From an uncultured bacterium (GTDB taxonomy: Bacteria; Edwardsbacteria; AC1; EtOH8), in the NCBI GenBank assembly GCA_937863685.1, contig CALMGM010000010.1:20158-84157 (forward strand): DNA of 64,000 nt, read 5' to 3'. The notes beneath the pieces are model-generated. The model was not told where the DNA came from, did not search any database, and saw nothing but the letters and a program-made list of their open reading frames with translations. Of this stretch, positions 20,185-29,039 are shown piece by piece. Every line of letters begins with the position of its first letter. Within the stretch, counting starts at the first letter, position 1. A program made the translations under genes and the position numbers.

Positions 20185-20856
20185 ATGATACCCCTCAAGG
20201 ACGACATACCCTCTTCCAGCTTTCCGGCGGTCAACACCCTGCTGATCGCCCTCAACGGGCTGGTCTTTCTCTATGAGGTCGGCTTGGGTCAAGATGTTTC
20301 GCAATTTATCCAACACTTCGGTTTGGTTCCCGCCAGCGCTCTGAGTCTGGGAATTGCAGGATGGGGAAATATCTTTTCCTCAATGTTCATCCACGGCGGG
20401 TGGGAACACATCATCGGCAACATGCTGTATCTTTTCATCTTCGGAGACAACGTGGAGGATGCCTTGGGGCATGTCAAATACCTGTTCTTTTACCTGTTGT
20501 GCGGCCTGGCCGCCGCCTGGGGGCATATATTGTTCAATCCTCATTCGGCCATCCCCACGGTGGGGGCCTCCGGAGCCGTGGCCGGAGTGCTGGGGGCCTA
20601 TCTGCTGCTGTATCCCCGGGCCGGAGTGCTGACGGTGATCCCCATCGGAATATTCATCCGGATAATAAAGGTCCCGGCGGTGCTGGTGCTGGGGTTCTGG
20701 ATAGTGCTGCAGCTGCTGTTCGGGCTGATCAGCCTGCCATTGCCGGGCGAGCAGTCCGGAGGGATCGCCTGGTTCGCCCATATCGGTGGCTTCTTTGCCG
20801 GGATGCTGCTGGCCGGCCCGTTTGTCCGCCGGAGAAATAAAGGGTCTTTTATTTAA
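20185..20856 (+). CDS. Rhomboid family intramembrane serine protease
   Basis: A 223-residue six-helix membrane protease. The catalytic pair is visible: Ser129 in GASGAVAGVLGAY and His199 in WFAHIGGFFAGM. The conserved loop histidine and asparagine are in HGGWEHIIGNMLYLFIFGDNVED. The N-terminal PLKDDIPSSSFPAVN is typical of the bacterial subgroup. Substrates cannot be predicted. It starts 16 nt after the VWA-like gene and may share its transcript. Confidence 0.92.
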   Translation: MIPLKDDIPSSSFPAVNTLLIALNGLVFLYEVGLGQDVSQFIQHFGLVPASALSLGIAGWGNIFSSMFIHGGWEHIIGNMLYLFIFGDNVEDALGHVKYLFFYLLCGLAAAWGHILFNPHSAIPTVGASGAVAGVLGAYLLLYPRAGVLTVIPIGIFIRIIKVPAVLVLGFWIVLQLLFGLISLPLPGEQSGGIAWFAHIGGFFAGMLLAGPFVRRRNKGSFI

Positions 20857-20863
20857 AAAAATG

Positions 20864-20892
20864 TTGCAAAAGTGCCCGGTTTCTGACATAAT
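20864..20892 (+). promoter_or_regulatory. Sigma70-type promoter upstream of the creatininase-family gene
   Basis: TTGCAA (20864-20869), a 17-nt spacer and CATAAT (20887-20892), in the 90-nt gap after the rhomboid gene. The next ATG is at 20947. Confidence 0.6.
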
Positions 20893-20946
20893 TAAAATTC
20901 AGACCTGCGGTCAACCCCTATCTTACATCATATCAAGGAACTAGCG

Positions 20947-21675
20947 ATGGAATACCGATTGGAAAGATTGAACTGGAAGCAGTTCAAAAAGACGGTCCCC
21001 GGCAAGACCGACATCGTCCTGCTGCCGGTGGGGACCATCGAGGCTCACGGGCCGGGGGCCCTGGGCACCGATGCCATAATACCCACTTATCTGGCAGAAC
21101 GGCTTTCAATAAAGTTAAACGCCCTGGTGGCCCCGTCCATCAACTACGGCGTCACCAATTCCCTGATCGGCTTTCCGGGGTCGCTGACCGTCAGCCCCCA
21201 GACACTCAGGGCCTATGTCCGGGAGGCGGCCTTCAGCCTGGCCGACGCCGGCTTCAGAAAGATCATCGTGCTCAACGGCCACGGCGGAAACATCGACAGC
21301 CTGGAGGATCTGGGGGCCGGGCTGTGGAGGGAGAAGAAGGCCGGCTGCCTGGTGATCAATTGGTGGATGGCGACCGAAGAAGTAACCGCCAAATATTTCG
21401 ACGGCTCGGGCCATGCCGGGGCCGACGAGCTGGCGGCCCTGATGGCCGTCGACCCGACCCTGGTCTCCAGGGCCGACTACCGCCGGGAGGAGGTCGGGCA
21501 CCGTTTTGAGGGCATCAGCATGCATCCCTTCTACCGGAGCATGATATTGAACCAGCCGGGCAAGGGCTATCCGGTGTTCAATCCCGGCCGGGCCAGGAAA
21601 TACATGGAGGCGGTGGTGGCGAAACTAACCTCGGACATCAAGCAGATACTGGCCGGCTGGGAGAAGATCATCTGA
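20947..21675 (+). CDS. Creatininase family amidohydrolase
   Basis: A 242-residue metal-dependent amidohydrolase fold. Metal ligands are in PVGTIEAHGPGALGTDAIIP (Glu, His, Asp), NGHGGN (His) and GHAGADE (Glu). The family includes creatininase, riboflavin-pathway amide hydrolases (ArfB) and the mycofactocin peptidase MftE; the substrate here is not resolved and there is no mycofactocin or deazaflavin neighbourhood. Its stop codon overlaps the start of the 930-residue cyclase-like gene by one base (TGATGG), indicating translational coupling. Confidence 0.82.
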   Translation: MEYRLERLNWKQFKKTVPGKTDIVLLPVGTIEAHGPGALGTDAIIPTYLAERLSIKLNALVAPSINYGVTNSLIGFPGSLTVSPQTLRAYVREAAFSLADAGFRKIIVLNGHGGNIDSLEDLGAGLWREKKAGCLVINWWMATEEVTAKYFDGSGHAGADELAALMAVDPTLVSRADYRREEVGHRFEGISMHPFYRSMILNQPGKGYPVFNPGRARKYMEAVVAKLTSDIKQILAGWEKII

Positions 21676-24467
21676 TGGATAACGGAAATTTCAAGATATC
21701 GGAATTTGAGAAGATCATCAGGACCAGCAGCCGCTATATCTCCCGGACCGATGAAACGCTGGGGCAGCCGGAACAGGCCCGGGAGAAGATAACCCTGGTG
21801 TCCCGGTTCCTCAAGGAGCGAAGGCTGAGCGGCGAGATCCTGTCGGTGTTCGGGGAGGTCAAGAGCCCCGGGATGGTCTATGTGGAACTTCCCCAGGGCA
21901 CCAGGGAATTCCACGGGCAGGCGGCCCAGATGCTGCTGGAGTGCTGCATTTACGATGCCGAGGGGCAGCCCAACGAAAGAGCTTGGGACCGGTGGCGGGA
22001 TTTCGGGAGGAACATCTATTACGGCACGGTGGAGGAGATATACCTCAATTTCACTTCGGCCCGGCCGGAGCTGGCCCTGATCTTTGAGCTGGCCTACCGC
22101 CAGCTGATGTCCGATGCTTCGATATCGTGGTGGGAACAACAGCCGGAGGCGGTCAGGGGCAAGGAACCCCAGGTGATGCGGAGATTCAATCTGGAGCTTA
22201 CCGCCCTGCTCCGCCCCATCAGGGACAAGGCGCTGCAGAAGCATTCCGTCGACACTGAACTGTTCGAAAAACTGCTGGACCACGGATGGAACGTGAATTT
22301 CGAACTGGAGAATCCCCAGGCCGGGAATTTTGCCCCGCTGCTCAGAGAGCTGAGCCTATCCCCCTGGATGATCTCGGAGATATTCCATCTGCTGTACACC
22401 GAACAGTTGAAGGCCAATGAAGAGGCCCTTTGGGAGAAACTGAGCAGCAGCAGCTTTGCCAAACCCGAGGAGATAACCAGCCTGGCTTCCGGCAGCCTGG
22501 CCCAGGTCACCGAACTGGCCGCCCGTGAGATCCAGAAGGTCCTGATCAAGAGGGCCTCCGAACTGGAGTTAAAGCTGAACCAGGAACTGGTAGATCTTCA
22601 GAAATATACCAGCCGGGTCAAAAAGCAGACCCAGGAAATGGTGATGCTTAACAACAGCGACATGTCCAAGGTGGTGGATGCCAAACTCTATTCGGAGAAC
22701 CTGCTGAACCTTTCGGCCAAGGTGACCGATTCGCTGATGCAGTTCCAAAGAAATCTCACCGGACAGCTGTGGTATCTGCAGGATCTGGAACGCAAGGAAA
22801 GGATCCTCCAAACATCCATCGAAAGGTGCCAATCGCTGCAGAGGATGCCGCTGAAGGACCTGATGTCGACGCTCACCTCACAGTCCGGCGAGATCAGCAC
22901 CGATATTCTGAAGCATCTGGAGTTCTTTCACAATCTGGACCAGTCGATAAAACACGACTGGGAAGGTCTCACCAAGAATCTGGCCAAAACCCTGGTGGAA
23001 TTGATCCGCCAGGGCCTGGAGCAATCCAACAACAAGGTCAAGGCCCTGGACCGGGAAGCCGCCAGGCGCAATCCCAACGATTCCCATGCCGCCGCCATCC
23101 TGCTGGAGATGGAGCAGGCTCAGGCTGACGGCCGGGCCGTAGCCGGGCTGATAGAGGAGCAGGGGGGCAACCGGGCCTACCATGTGGAGCTGCTGATAGA
23201 GAACTACCGGAAGTTCCTCAAGGAGGTGGCCGAGCCCATACTCAATTTTCGCAGGCTGTCCTCGCTGGTAAGGCTGTGGCCGCCTCTGATGGTAAAAGAA
23301 CCGCCGGTCCTGAGGCAGCAGGAATTATGCGACGAGGTCTTTTATCTTTCGGAAAGACTCAAAAGATATAACCGCTGCTATTCCTTTGTGGCACAGGGAT
23401 CGGTGATGCCCCAGGCGGCGGGGACCATGAAAAATGACACCGAGATCCGGGAGCGGGTATATCAGCATTTCTCCCGGACAGTCACCGTGATGGTCTACGA
23501 TATCCGGGGTTCCAGCTTTATGAGCTCCAAGCTTTTGAACGCCGACAAGGAAAGGGAGATCAAGAACAAGCTGGGCTACATGATCGCCCAGACCATACGA
23601 CAGCACGGCGGATTCATCATCAAGGACACCGGAGACGGCGGGTTGGCTTGGTTCGGTGACAACGCCCACGAAACCTATGAAAAATGCTACAAGGAGGTCT
23701 TCACCGGCAAGGGCCTAAAACTGAGGCATTCCATCAGCTCGGGAACCGAGCTGAACATCCTACCGGCCACCGAATCCACCAAACAGGCGGTGGACTGCGC
23801 CAACGAGATGCTGAAGGTGGCCGAGAAATTCATTCAGGATAATTTCAGCAATTACCGCGATTGGTTCCGCGACGCCAAGGAACGGGAGATATTATACGAG
23901 GGAATAAACTACGCGGTGCTCCCCCCGGCCTTCAAATCCCTGTTTCGGATCGGAGTGGGCATCGCCTCAGGTTCCTCCGGCAAGGAGGTCAACCTGTCTC
24001 TCAATTCATTCGGCGACACCGATCTGTGCGGGGCGGCAGTGAACAATGCCAGCCTGTACGCCACCGGCAAGGATCCCACCCGTTCGGTGATACTGCTGGA
24101 CCATGCCTCTTTTGCCAATATGATGCTGAACACCGAACGATTCACTTCGCTGCATCAAGAACAATTATGGAATACCAAGGCCAGCGGGCTGGACGGTTGG
24201 GAAGGCAAGCTCCGGGAAAGCCTCAAGCTTTGTGACCATGCTGCCGATGACGGCAGTTATTTCATCCCGGGAAGGAACTATTCGGTCAAAAGGACCGGCT
24301 ACCAGCTGGTCGGATTGTCCAATGCATCCAAGGAGGCCATTCTTAGGATGGAGGCCGGAGACAAGGAGGTTGCCATACAGGAGGACGGCAGGTTCATCGA
24401 TCCCCAAACCAGGACCGAGATAAAATTCATATATGAAATTCAGCCCCAGGAGAAGGGGGGAAAATAA
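21675..24467 (+). CDS. Large protein with C-terminal class III nucleotidyl cyclase-like domain
   Basis: A 930-residue cytoplasmic protein. Residues 1-~590 are helical, with coiled-coil stretches (~255-330 and 360-480), and match nothing I recognise. Residues ~600-830 have class III adenylate/guanylate cyclase motifs: first metal Asp609 in VYDIRGSS, Lys650 and second metal Asp654 in IIKDTGDGGLAWFG, adenine-type Asp783 and ribose Asn790 in DTDLCGAAVNNASL. The arginine normally four residues after that Asn, which stabilises the transition state, is Leu794. About 50 extra residues separate Asp654 and Asn790. It may be a weak or inactive cyclase, or a nucleotide sensor. The REC-GAF-GGDEF gene begins 3 nt after its stop. 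Confidence 0.75.
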   Translation: MDNGNFKISEFEKIIRTSSRYISRTDETLGQPEQAREKITLVSRFLKERRLSGEILSVFGEVKSPGMVYVELPQGTREFHGQAAQMLLECCIYDAEGQPNERAWDRWRDFGRNIYYGTVEEIYLNFTSARPELALIFELAYRQLMSDASISWWEQQPEAVRGKEPQVMRRFNLELTALLRPIRDKALQKHSVDTELFEKLLDHGWNVNFELENPQAGNFAPLLRELSLSPWMISEIFHLLYTEQLKANEEALWEKLSSSSFAKPEEITSLASGSLAQVTELAAREIQKVLIKRASELELKLNQELVDLQKYTSRVKKQTQEMVMLNNSDMSKVVDAKLYSENLLNLSAKVTDSLMQFQRNLTGQLWYLQDLERKERILQTSIERCQSLQRMPLKDLMSTLTSQSGEISTDILKHLEFFHNLDQSIKHDWEGLTKNLAKTLVELIRQGLEQSNNKVKALDREAARRNPNDSHAAAILLEMEQAQADGRAVAGLIEEQGGNRAYHVELLIENYRKFLKEVAEPILNFRRLSSLVRLWPPLMVKEPPVLRQQELCDEVFYLSERLKRYNRCYSFVAQGSVMPQAAGTMKNDTEIRERVYQHFSRTVTVMVYDIRGSSFMSSKLLNADKEREIKNKLGYMIAQTIRQHGGFIIKDTGDGGLAWFGDNAHETYEKCYKEVFTGKGLKLRHSISSGTELNILPATESTKQAVDCANEMLKVAEKFIQDNFSNYRDWFRDAKEREILYEGINYAVLPPAFKSLFRIGVGIASGSSGKEVNLSLNSFGDTDLCGAAVNNASLYATGKDPTRSVILLDHASFANMMLNTERFTSLHQEQLWNTKASGLDGWEGKLRESLKLCDHAADDGSYFIPGRNYSVKRTGYQLVGLSNASKEAILRMEAGDKEVAIQEDGRFIDPQTRTEIKFIYEIQPQEKGGK

Positions 24468-24469
24468 CC

Positions 24470-25885
24470 ATGGCGCAGATACTGATCATCGACCAGGACC
24501 GGCTTTTTGCCCTGACCCTGGTCCATGTCCTGAGCGGCCACAATCACCAGACGGTTCTGGCCTCCGATGAAAAAGAGGTGGCCGGCATCATAGAAGAGCG
24601 GGATATAGAACTGATCCTGGTGGATGCCGAGCTGGCCAGCCGGAAGGACCTCCGCTTGCTGAAACGCTTGAGGCAAGCCAATCCCGATATTCCGGTGGTG
24701 CTTTCGGTATCAAAGAAAGTGGATAAGGACGCCAGGGAACAGCTGCGGCGGGGGCTTTACGACTATATCAATAAACCGTTCGGGCATGAGGAGCTGCTGA
24801 TGGCGGTGGAGCGCGGATTGGAGAGGCGGCGCCTGCAGAACGAGAATCGCCAGCTGCTGGGGGACCTGAAGCAGCGGATCCGGGAGCTGTCCACCTTCAA
24901 TACCATAGCCCAAACACTCAACTCCTCCCTCAACCTCAAGGAGGTGCTGGATATCGTGATGGGCAAGATCAAGGAGCTGGTCAAAGCCGAGGCCTGGTCC
25001 ATACTGATGCTGGATGAGAAGACCAGCGAGCTGGTCTTCGAGGTGGCCACCGGAGAAAAGGGCCAGCAGGTGAAGGAGATGAGACTGGGCATGGGACAGG
25101 GGGTGGCCGGCTGGGTGGCCCAGAACCAGCGTCCGGTGATAGTGCCGGATACCTCAAAGGACCAGCGGTTCTTCAGGGGGCTGGACCAGAAGACCGGATT
25201 CCGGACCAAATCCATCATCGCTACGCCCCTGGTATCGCGGGGCCGTTTGATCGGCGTGGTGGAGATAATAAACAAACTGGGGGAGGCTCCCTTTGACCAG
25301 AGGGACTTGGACCTGCTGCAGACCCTTACCGATCATGCCGCCATCGCCATAGAGAATGCCAGACTGTACGAGAAGGCCCGGCGGCTGGCGATAACCGATG
25401 ATTTGACCGGCCTGTTCAACTCCCGGCATTGTGACATGTTCCTGAAGAAGGCCCTGGACGAAGCGGTCAAAAAGGCAAGGCCATTGTCCTTGGTATTCCT
25501 CGATCTGGACCACATGAAGGAAGTGGATGATACATACGGCCATCTGATGGGCGGGCACGCCCTGAAAGAGGTGGCCGACAGGATCGCCCGGGAGGTTTCT
25601 CCGCCGGATATGGCCTCGCGCTATGGCGGGGATGAATATGTGATCGTCCTTCCCCGCAAGAACTCCCAGCAGGCCATGGAGCTGGCCGAGACCATCAGGA
25701 AAAAGATCGAGGCCGAACCTTTCCTGACAGACCATAAACTGTCCTGCCGGATCACGGCCAGCATCGGCATTGCCAATTATCCGGAACACGCCCAAAGCGT
25801 AGACCAGTTGTTCGCCAAGGCCGACCAGGCAATGTACCAGGTCAAGGAATCGGGAAAGAACCGGGTCAAATCAGCCGATAAATAA
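24470..25885 (+). CDS. Response regulator REC-GAF-GGDEF with altered nucleotide-recognition residues
   Basis: A 471-residue protein. Receiver domain ~1-120 with phospho-acceptor Asp52 (LILVDAE) and NKPFG; GAF domain ~145-300; GGDEF domain ~305-465 with GGDEY at 386-390 and metal Asp345 in FLDLDH. Compared with canonical enzymes (PleD numbering), the two residues that read guanine, Asn335 and Asp344, are Asp353 and Gly362 here (VDDTYGHLMGG). The I-site Arg is also missing (SPPD). Substitution at position 344 is what distinguishes Hypr GGDEF enzymes that make cyclic AMP-GMP, so the product may not be c-di-GMP. The gene is tightly linked to the cyclase-like gene upstream (3-nt gap, strong GGAGG region). 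Confidence 0.88.
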   Translation: MAQILIIDQDRLFALTLVHVLSGHNHQTVLASDEKEVAGIIEERDIELILVDAELASRKDLRLLKRLRQANPDIPVVLSVSKKVDKDAREQLRRGLYDYINKPFGHEELLMAVERGLERRRLQNENRQLLGDLKQRIRELSTFNTIAQTLNSSLNLKEVLDIVMGKIKELVKAEAWSILMLDEKTSELVFEVATGEKGQQVKEMRLGMGQGVAGWVAQNQRPVIVPDTSKDQRFFRGLDQKTGFRTKSIIATPLVSRGRLIGVVEIINKLGEAPFDQRDLDLLQTLTDHAAIAIENARLYEKARRLAITDDLTGLFNSRHCDMFLKKALDEAVKKARPLSLVFLDLDHMKEVDDTYGHLMGGHALKEVADRIAREVSPPDMASRYGGDEYVIVLPRKNSQQAMELAETIRKKIEAEPFLTDHKLSCRITASIGIANYPEHAQSVDQLFAKADQAMYQVKESGKNRVKSADK

Positions 25886-25904
25886 CCGCTAAACGGATAA
25901 CGCC

Positions 25905-26282
25905 ATGGCGCCTTTTTGCCTACAATGCCGCACCGAATACCGGGAGGGGTTCCGAAGATGTTCCGATTGCGGATCAGAACTGGTGGATTCCCTGCCGCCG
26001 GAAGCGGACAACCGGGAGGAGATCGATTCTGACATGCTGCCGGTGTATGATGCCCCGGACCAGATGTCGGCCCTGGTTCTGTCGACATTTTTGAATGATA
26101 GCGGGATCCGGGCAGTGATAAAGTCGGAACAGATTCCCATGTATGATGGGGTGGCCATGATGCTGTTTCCCCGGTGGGGCCAGGTGATGGTTCTGGAAGA
26201 CCAGTATGAAAAAGCCAAGATTCTGATAGATGAATATATGGCCGGAGAATCGCTGGAAGAAGAGGAACCGCAGCAAGAATAG
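25905..26282 (+). CDS. Zinc-ribbon plus DUF2007-like protein
   Basis: A 125-residue protein. Two CxxC pairs (FCLQCRTEY and RCSDCGSEL, residues ~4-26) form a zinc ribbon. The C-terminal ~65 residues (SALVLSTFLNDSGIRAVIKSEQ ... WGQVMVLEDQYEKAKILIDEY, split) match the DUF2007 'putative signal transducing' fold, which resembles a PII-like domain. Function unknown. It lies 19 nt after the GGDEF regulator and is followed by a terminator, so it probably closes the creatininase-cyclase-GGDEF operon. Confidence 0.75.
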   Translation: MAPFCLQCRTEYREGFRRCSDCGSELVDSLPPEADNREEIDSDMLPVYDAPDQMSALVLSTFLNDSGIRAVIKSEQIPMYDGVAMMLFPRWGQVMVLEDQYEKAKILIDEYMAGESLEEEEPQQE

Positions 26283-26285
26283 AAA

Positions 26286-26316
26286 AAGCCGCAAACATCA
26301 GTTTGCGGCTTAAAAA
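26286..26316 (+). terminator. Rho-independent terminator
   Basis: AAGCCGCAAAC (26286-26296) and GTTTGCGGCTT (26301-26311) form a perfect 11-bp stem with loop ATCA. The A-run before and the short TTAAAAAT after make it usable from either side; on the minus strand it lies behind tRNA-Leu. Confidence 0.8.
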
Positions 26317-26327
26317 TACCGATAATA

Positions 26328-26414
26328 TGGTGCCGAGGGGGGGAGTCGAACCCCCATGTCCTTGCGAACACTAAGTCCTGAGCCTAGCGCGTCTGCCAAT
26401 TCCGCCACCTCGGC
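26328..26414 (-). tRNA. tRNA-Leu (anticodon CAG)
   Basis: Read on the minus strand: acceptor GCCGAGG/CCTCGGC, D arm with TGGCGGAATTGGCAGACGC, and anticodon loop CTCAGGA with anticodon CAG for CUG. It has the long variable arm expected of a class II tRNA (GTTCGCAAGGAC region), T arm GGGGG-TTCGACT-CCCCC, discriminator A and an encoded CCA (26328-26330). Confidence 0.97.
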
Positions 26415-26468
26415 ATGGTCACAAAAGATAATTATAATATAAAATACATACAACTGTCAAGAACATAG

Positions 26469-26921
26469 ATGATAGAAAGCATTCTAAATAAAAAAGCCCG
26501 TTATGACTACGAAATACTTGATCGTTTGGAGACCGGGATCGTCCTCCGGGGCACGGAGGTCAAATCCATCCGCCAGGGGCAGGCCAATCTGAGGGACAGC
26601 TTTGCCTTGCTGAAGGGGCGTGAACTTTTCATCTATAACATGCATATCTCCCCCTATGACCACGGGAACCGCTACAACCTGGAGGCCACCCGGCCCCGCA
26701 AGCTATTGCTTCACCGGGAACAGATCAGAAAATTGACCGCCCAGCAACAGGAGAAGCGCCTGGCACTTATACCACTGTCTTTATATTTTAAAAAAGGGAA
26801 GGTCAAGATCGAACTGGCCCTGGCCAAAGGCAAGAAACAGTATGATCGGAGGGATGATATAAAGAAACGCGACGTGGACCGGGAGATGAGGGGCGCCAAC
26901 AAGGGGAGATTCAAGGGATAG
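26469..26921 (+). CDS. smpB: SsrA-binding protein SmpB
   Basis: A 150-residue tmRNA partner for ribosome rescue. Hallmarks are NKKARYDYEILDRLETGIVLRGTEVKSIRQGQANL (split), the AELFIYNMHISPY-like LFIYNMHISPYDHGN, and the basic C-terminal tail KKQYDRRDDIKKRDVDREMRG. The length is normal. No tmRNA gene is visible in this window. It converges on the minus-strand glycan operon with only 2 nt between stop codons. Confidence 0.97.
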   Translation: MIESILNKKARYDYEILDRLETGIVLRGTEVKSIRQGQANLRDSFALLKGRELFIYNMHISPYDHGNRYNLEATRPRKLLLHREQIRKLTAQQQEKRLALIPLSLYFKKGKVKIELALAKGKKQYDRRDDIKKRDVDREMRGANKGRFKG

Positions 26922-26923
26922 CA

Positions 26924-27922
26924 TCACCACCAGACAGAAAAATAACGGCATTGCCGGCAGAGGGAGAGCTGATCCCTTTGGCCGGCATTATGTTTTTGCC
27001 GCAGATCCTTTAAAACCGGTCCCTGCCATATATCAACCAGGGCCTGGCCGGCGGCATTTCCCAGCGGCTGCCGGGCCTCGTAATCCAGGCAGCAGGACGG
27101 CACAGTCCCGTCCCAATAGATGTTCATCTGGTCCCAGAGATATAGGCAGGGAGGCCAAAGTTTCCGCGCCATCAGGTGCGGACTGTCCTGCCGATCCGGA
27201 AGAGGCACCTGCCCGGCCCAATCTTGGGCCTGTCTGAATATCAGGCGATCGGCTTTGGGCCCCCAGATTTTTTGCAGGGTTGTTGTTTCCTCGGCGTTGG
27301 CATCAAGGGTGACCACCTGGATAAAAATCCTGGGCCTGGGTGATAACGACAAGATATGGTCGATATTTTGGATAACGGTACGATGATCCAATCCCGGCCG
27401 CAGTTTGTGGAAGGTTTCCGGCGTGGCTCCGTCCAGGCTGATATGCATCAGATCCAGCCCGGCCGAGATCAGCTTTGCGGCCTTTTCCGGGTAAAGCAAA
27501 GAGGCATTGCTGACCAGGCCGATGTTTCCGAATCCCCTGGCCTTCGCCAGCGCGATGCGTTCCTCCAGGCGGGGGTCCAGCAGGGGCTCCCCGAACCCTG
27601 ACAGCAGAAGGCTTTCCAGGCGCCAATCTTTCAACTGTTCCAAAATCCGGGCATACAACTCCATCGGCATCACTCCCTGTGCCCGAGTCATGCCCTTATG
27701 CCCGCACATGATGCAGGCCGAATTGCAGGCATTGGTGCCTTCGATGGCCACCGTCTTGGGATAGGCCAGTCTTCTTTCCTGCATTCCTTTTATCCGCCGG
27801 GAATAGATATGCCGGTACAACGGATTGCGGCTGAGCCTGTCCGCGGAAAGCATACGGTATGCCAGAGGCCTTAAGAAAGGAGAGTCTGACAAAAAGTGAA
27901 GGTATTTAAAACTTCCCGTCAT
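26924..27922 (-). CDS. Radical SAM protein with SPASM-like C-terminal cysteines
   Basis: A 332-residue iron-sulfur enzyme. The radical SAM cluster motif CNSACIMC is at about residues 66-73, followed by GFGEPLLDP and SLDGATPETF. The C-terminal part has the Cys pattern of a SPASM/Twitch auxiliary cluster (PPCLYLW, SCCLDYEARQPLGN, LCRQCRYF). Such proteins modify peptides, cofactors or sugars. Its position as last gene of a glycan operon, overlapping the glycosyltransferase gene by 17 nt, suggests a sugar or surface-polymer substrate. That link is inference. Confidence 0.85.
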   Translation of the reverse strand: MTGSFKYLHFLSDSPFLRPLAYRMLSADRLSRNPLYRHIYSRRIKGMQERRLAYPKTVAIEGTNACNSACIMCGHKGMTRAQGVMPMELYARILEQLKDWRLESLLLSGFGEPLLDPRLEERIALAKARGFGNIGLVSNASLLYPEKAAKLISAGLDLMHISLDGATPETFHKLRPGLDHRTVIQNIDHILSLSPRPRIFIQVVTLDANAEETTTLQKIWGPKADRLIFRQAQDWAGQVPLPDRQDSPHLMARKLWPPCLYLWDQMNIYWDGTVPSCCLDYEARQPLGNAAGQALVDIWQGPVLKDLRQKHNAGQRDQLSLCRQCRYFSVWW

Positions 27923-29039
27923 TCAATATCCGCGATAATTCTTCTTGTGAACGGAGCCAAAGAAAATACTTTGATGTAATAATTCCCTGGGCGGAAATAT
28001 GCCTTCGGATCTTCTTGTCATTCACCAGGCGCATGATATGCTTGGCCAGTGATCTGCTGTCCCCGGGCCGATAGGTCAGGCAGTTATGTCCCGGGCGGGC
28101 ATATTCTGAACATCCGCCATTCTCGCTTAGGATAACGGCACAACCGCAGGCCATGGCTTCCAGGGCTGGCAAACCGAAGCCTTCGCTTAAACTGGTGGAT
28201 ACAAATAAATCGCTACAGTTAAGTATTCCAGCCAGGGCGGTGTCATTTGGAGGGCTTTCCAAATGCCATTCCCGGGGGATATCATAATCATCAAGATTAT
28301 CCGGGGTTACTAATGTGACAGATATCTGGCGTCTTATATTTTCCGGCAGAAGATCAAAGGCCGTTATCATGGTTTGAAGTCCTTTTACGGGATGAAACCT
28401 GGCCAGATAAGCCAAATGGACCTTATTCTTACGTGTCTTGTTTTGGCCCGGAGGATGATTGAAAACTCCGGGGTTTACGCCGGGGCGGACCAGCGCCGGA
28501 GGTATGCAATCCCTTTTGGAATTGAACAGAAACCGGCGATAGGTGTGACGGGAATTGAAGATATAGCGGACGTTTGGATATCTATAGCTTAAAAAGGTCA
28601 GGATTTTATAAAGGCCATAGAAAAAGTTATTTCGCAACAGCGCCAGATCGCTGAATATTTGAAAGTCATCCGCCTGAATAAAGTTGTAAATAGGCTCCCT
28701 GCGAATGAAAAGTAAAAGAGGACCGAACATCTGTCCGGTGGAAATTATATGCTTGAATCTGTTGGCAGACAGGTTGATTAATAAAAACAGCAGTATTACA
28801 TTTACAGCACGAATGATAAGACCACCACCGGAAAGGCCAATGGCCCGGACCTGCAGCCCGGAGGCAGTTTTATAATAGCATTCACCGGACCCCCGGGGGT
28901 ACCATATTTCTACAGGATATTTTTCAATCAAGCCATTGGCCAATTCAAAGACAACCCTATTGCCTCCGCCGATCTTGACGGATGGCAATAAAAAGAGGAT
29001 CGAATTTTGTGGATATCGTTTCATGATAAACAAAATCAA
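27906..29039 (-). CDS. Glycosyltransferase family 4 protein
   Basis: A 377-residue GT-B glycosyltransferase. The N-terminal half has the acceptor domain (FLLPSVKIGGGNRVVFELANGL) and the C-terminal half the donor domain with LAYLARFHPVKGLQTMITAF and the E-x7-E motif in EGFGLPALEAMACG. A retaining transfer from a nucleotide sugar to a growing glycan is expected; donor and acceptor are unknown. The alternative in-frame start MKRYPQNS, five codons in, is possible. It overlaps the upstream gene by 4 nt. Confidence 0.88.
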   Translation of the reverse strand: MILFIMKRYPQNSILFLLPSVKIGGGNRVVFELANGLIEKYPVEIWYPRGSGECYYKTASGLQVRAIGLSGGGLIIRAVNVILLFLLINLSANRFKHIISTGQMFGPLLLFIRREPIYNFIQADDFQIFSDLALLRNNFFYGLYKILTFLSYRYPNVRYIFNSRHTYRRFLFNSKRDCIPPALVRPGVNPGVFNHPPGQNKTRKNKVHLAYLARFHPVKGLQTMITAFDLLPENIRRQISVTLVTPDNLDDYDIPREWHLESPPNDTALAGILNCSDLFVSTSLSEGFGLPALEAMACGCAVILSENGGCSEYARPGHNCLTYRPGDSRSLAKHIMRLVNDKKIRRHISAQGIITSKYFLWLRSQEELSRILNDGKF

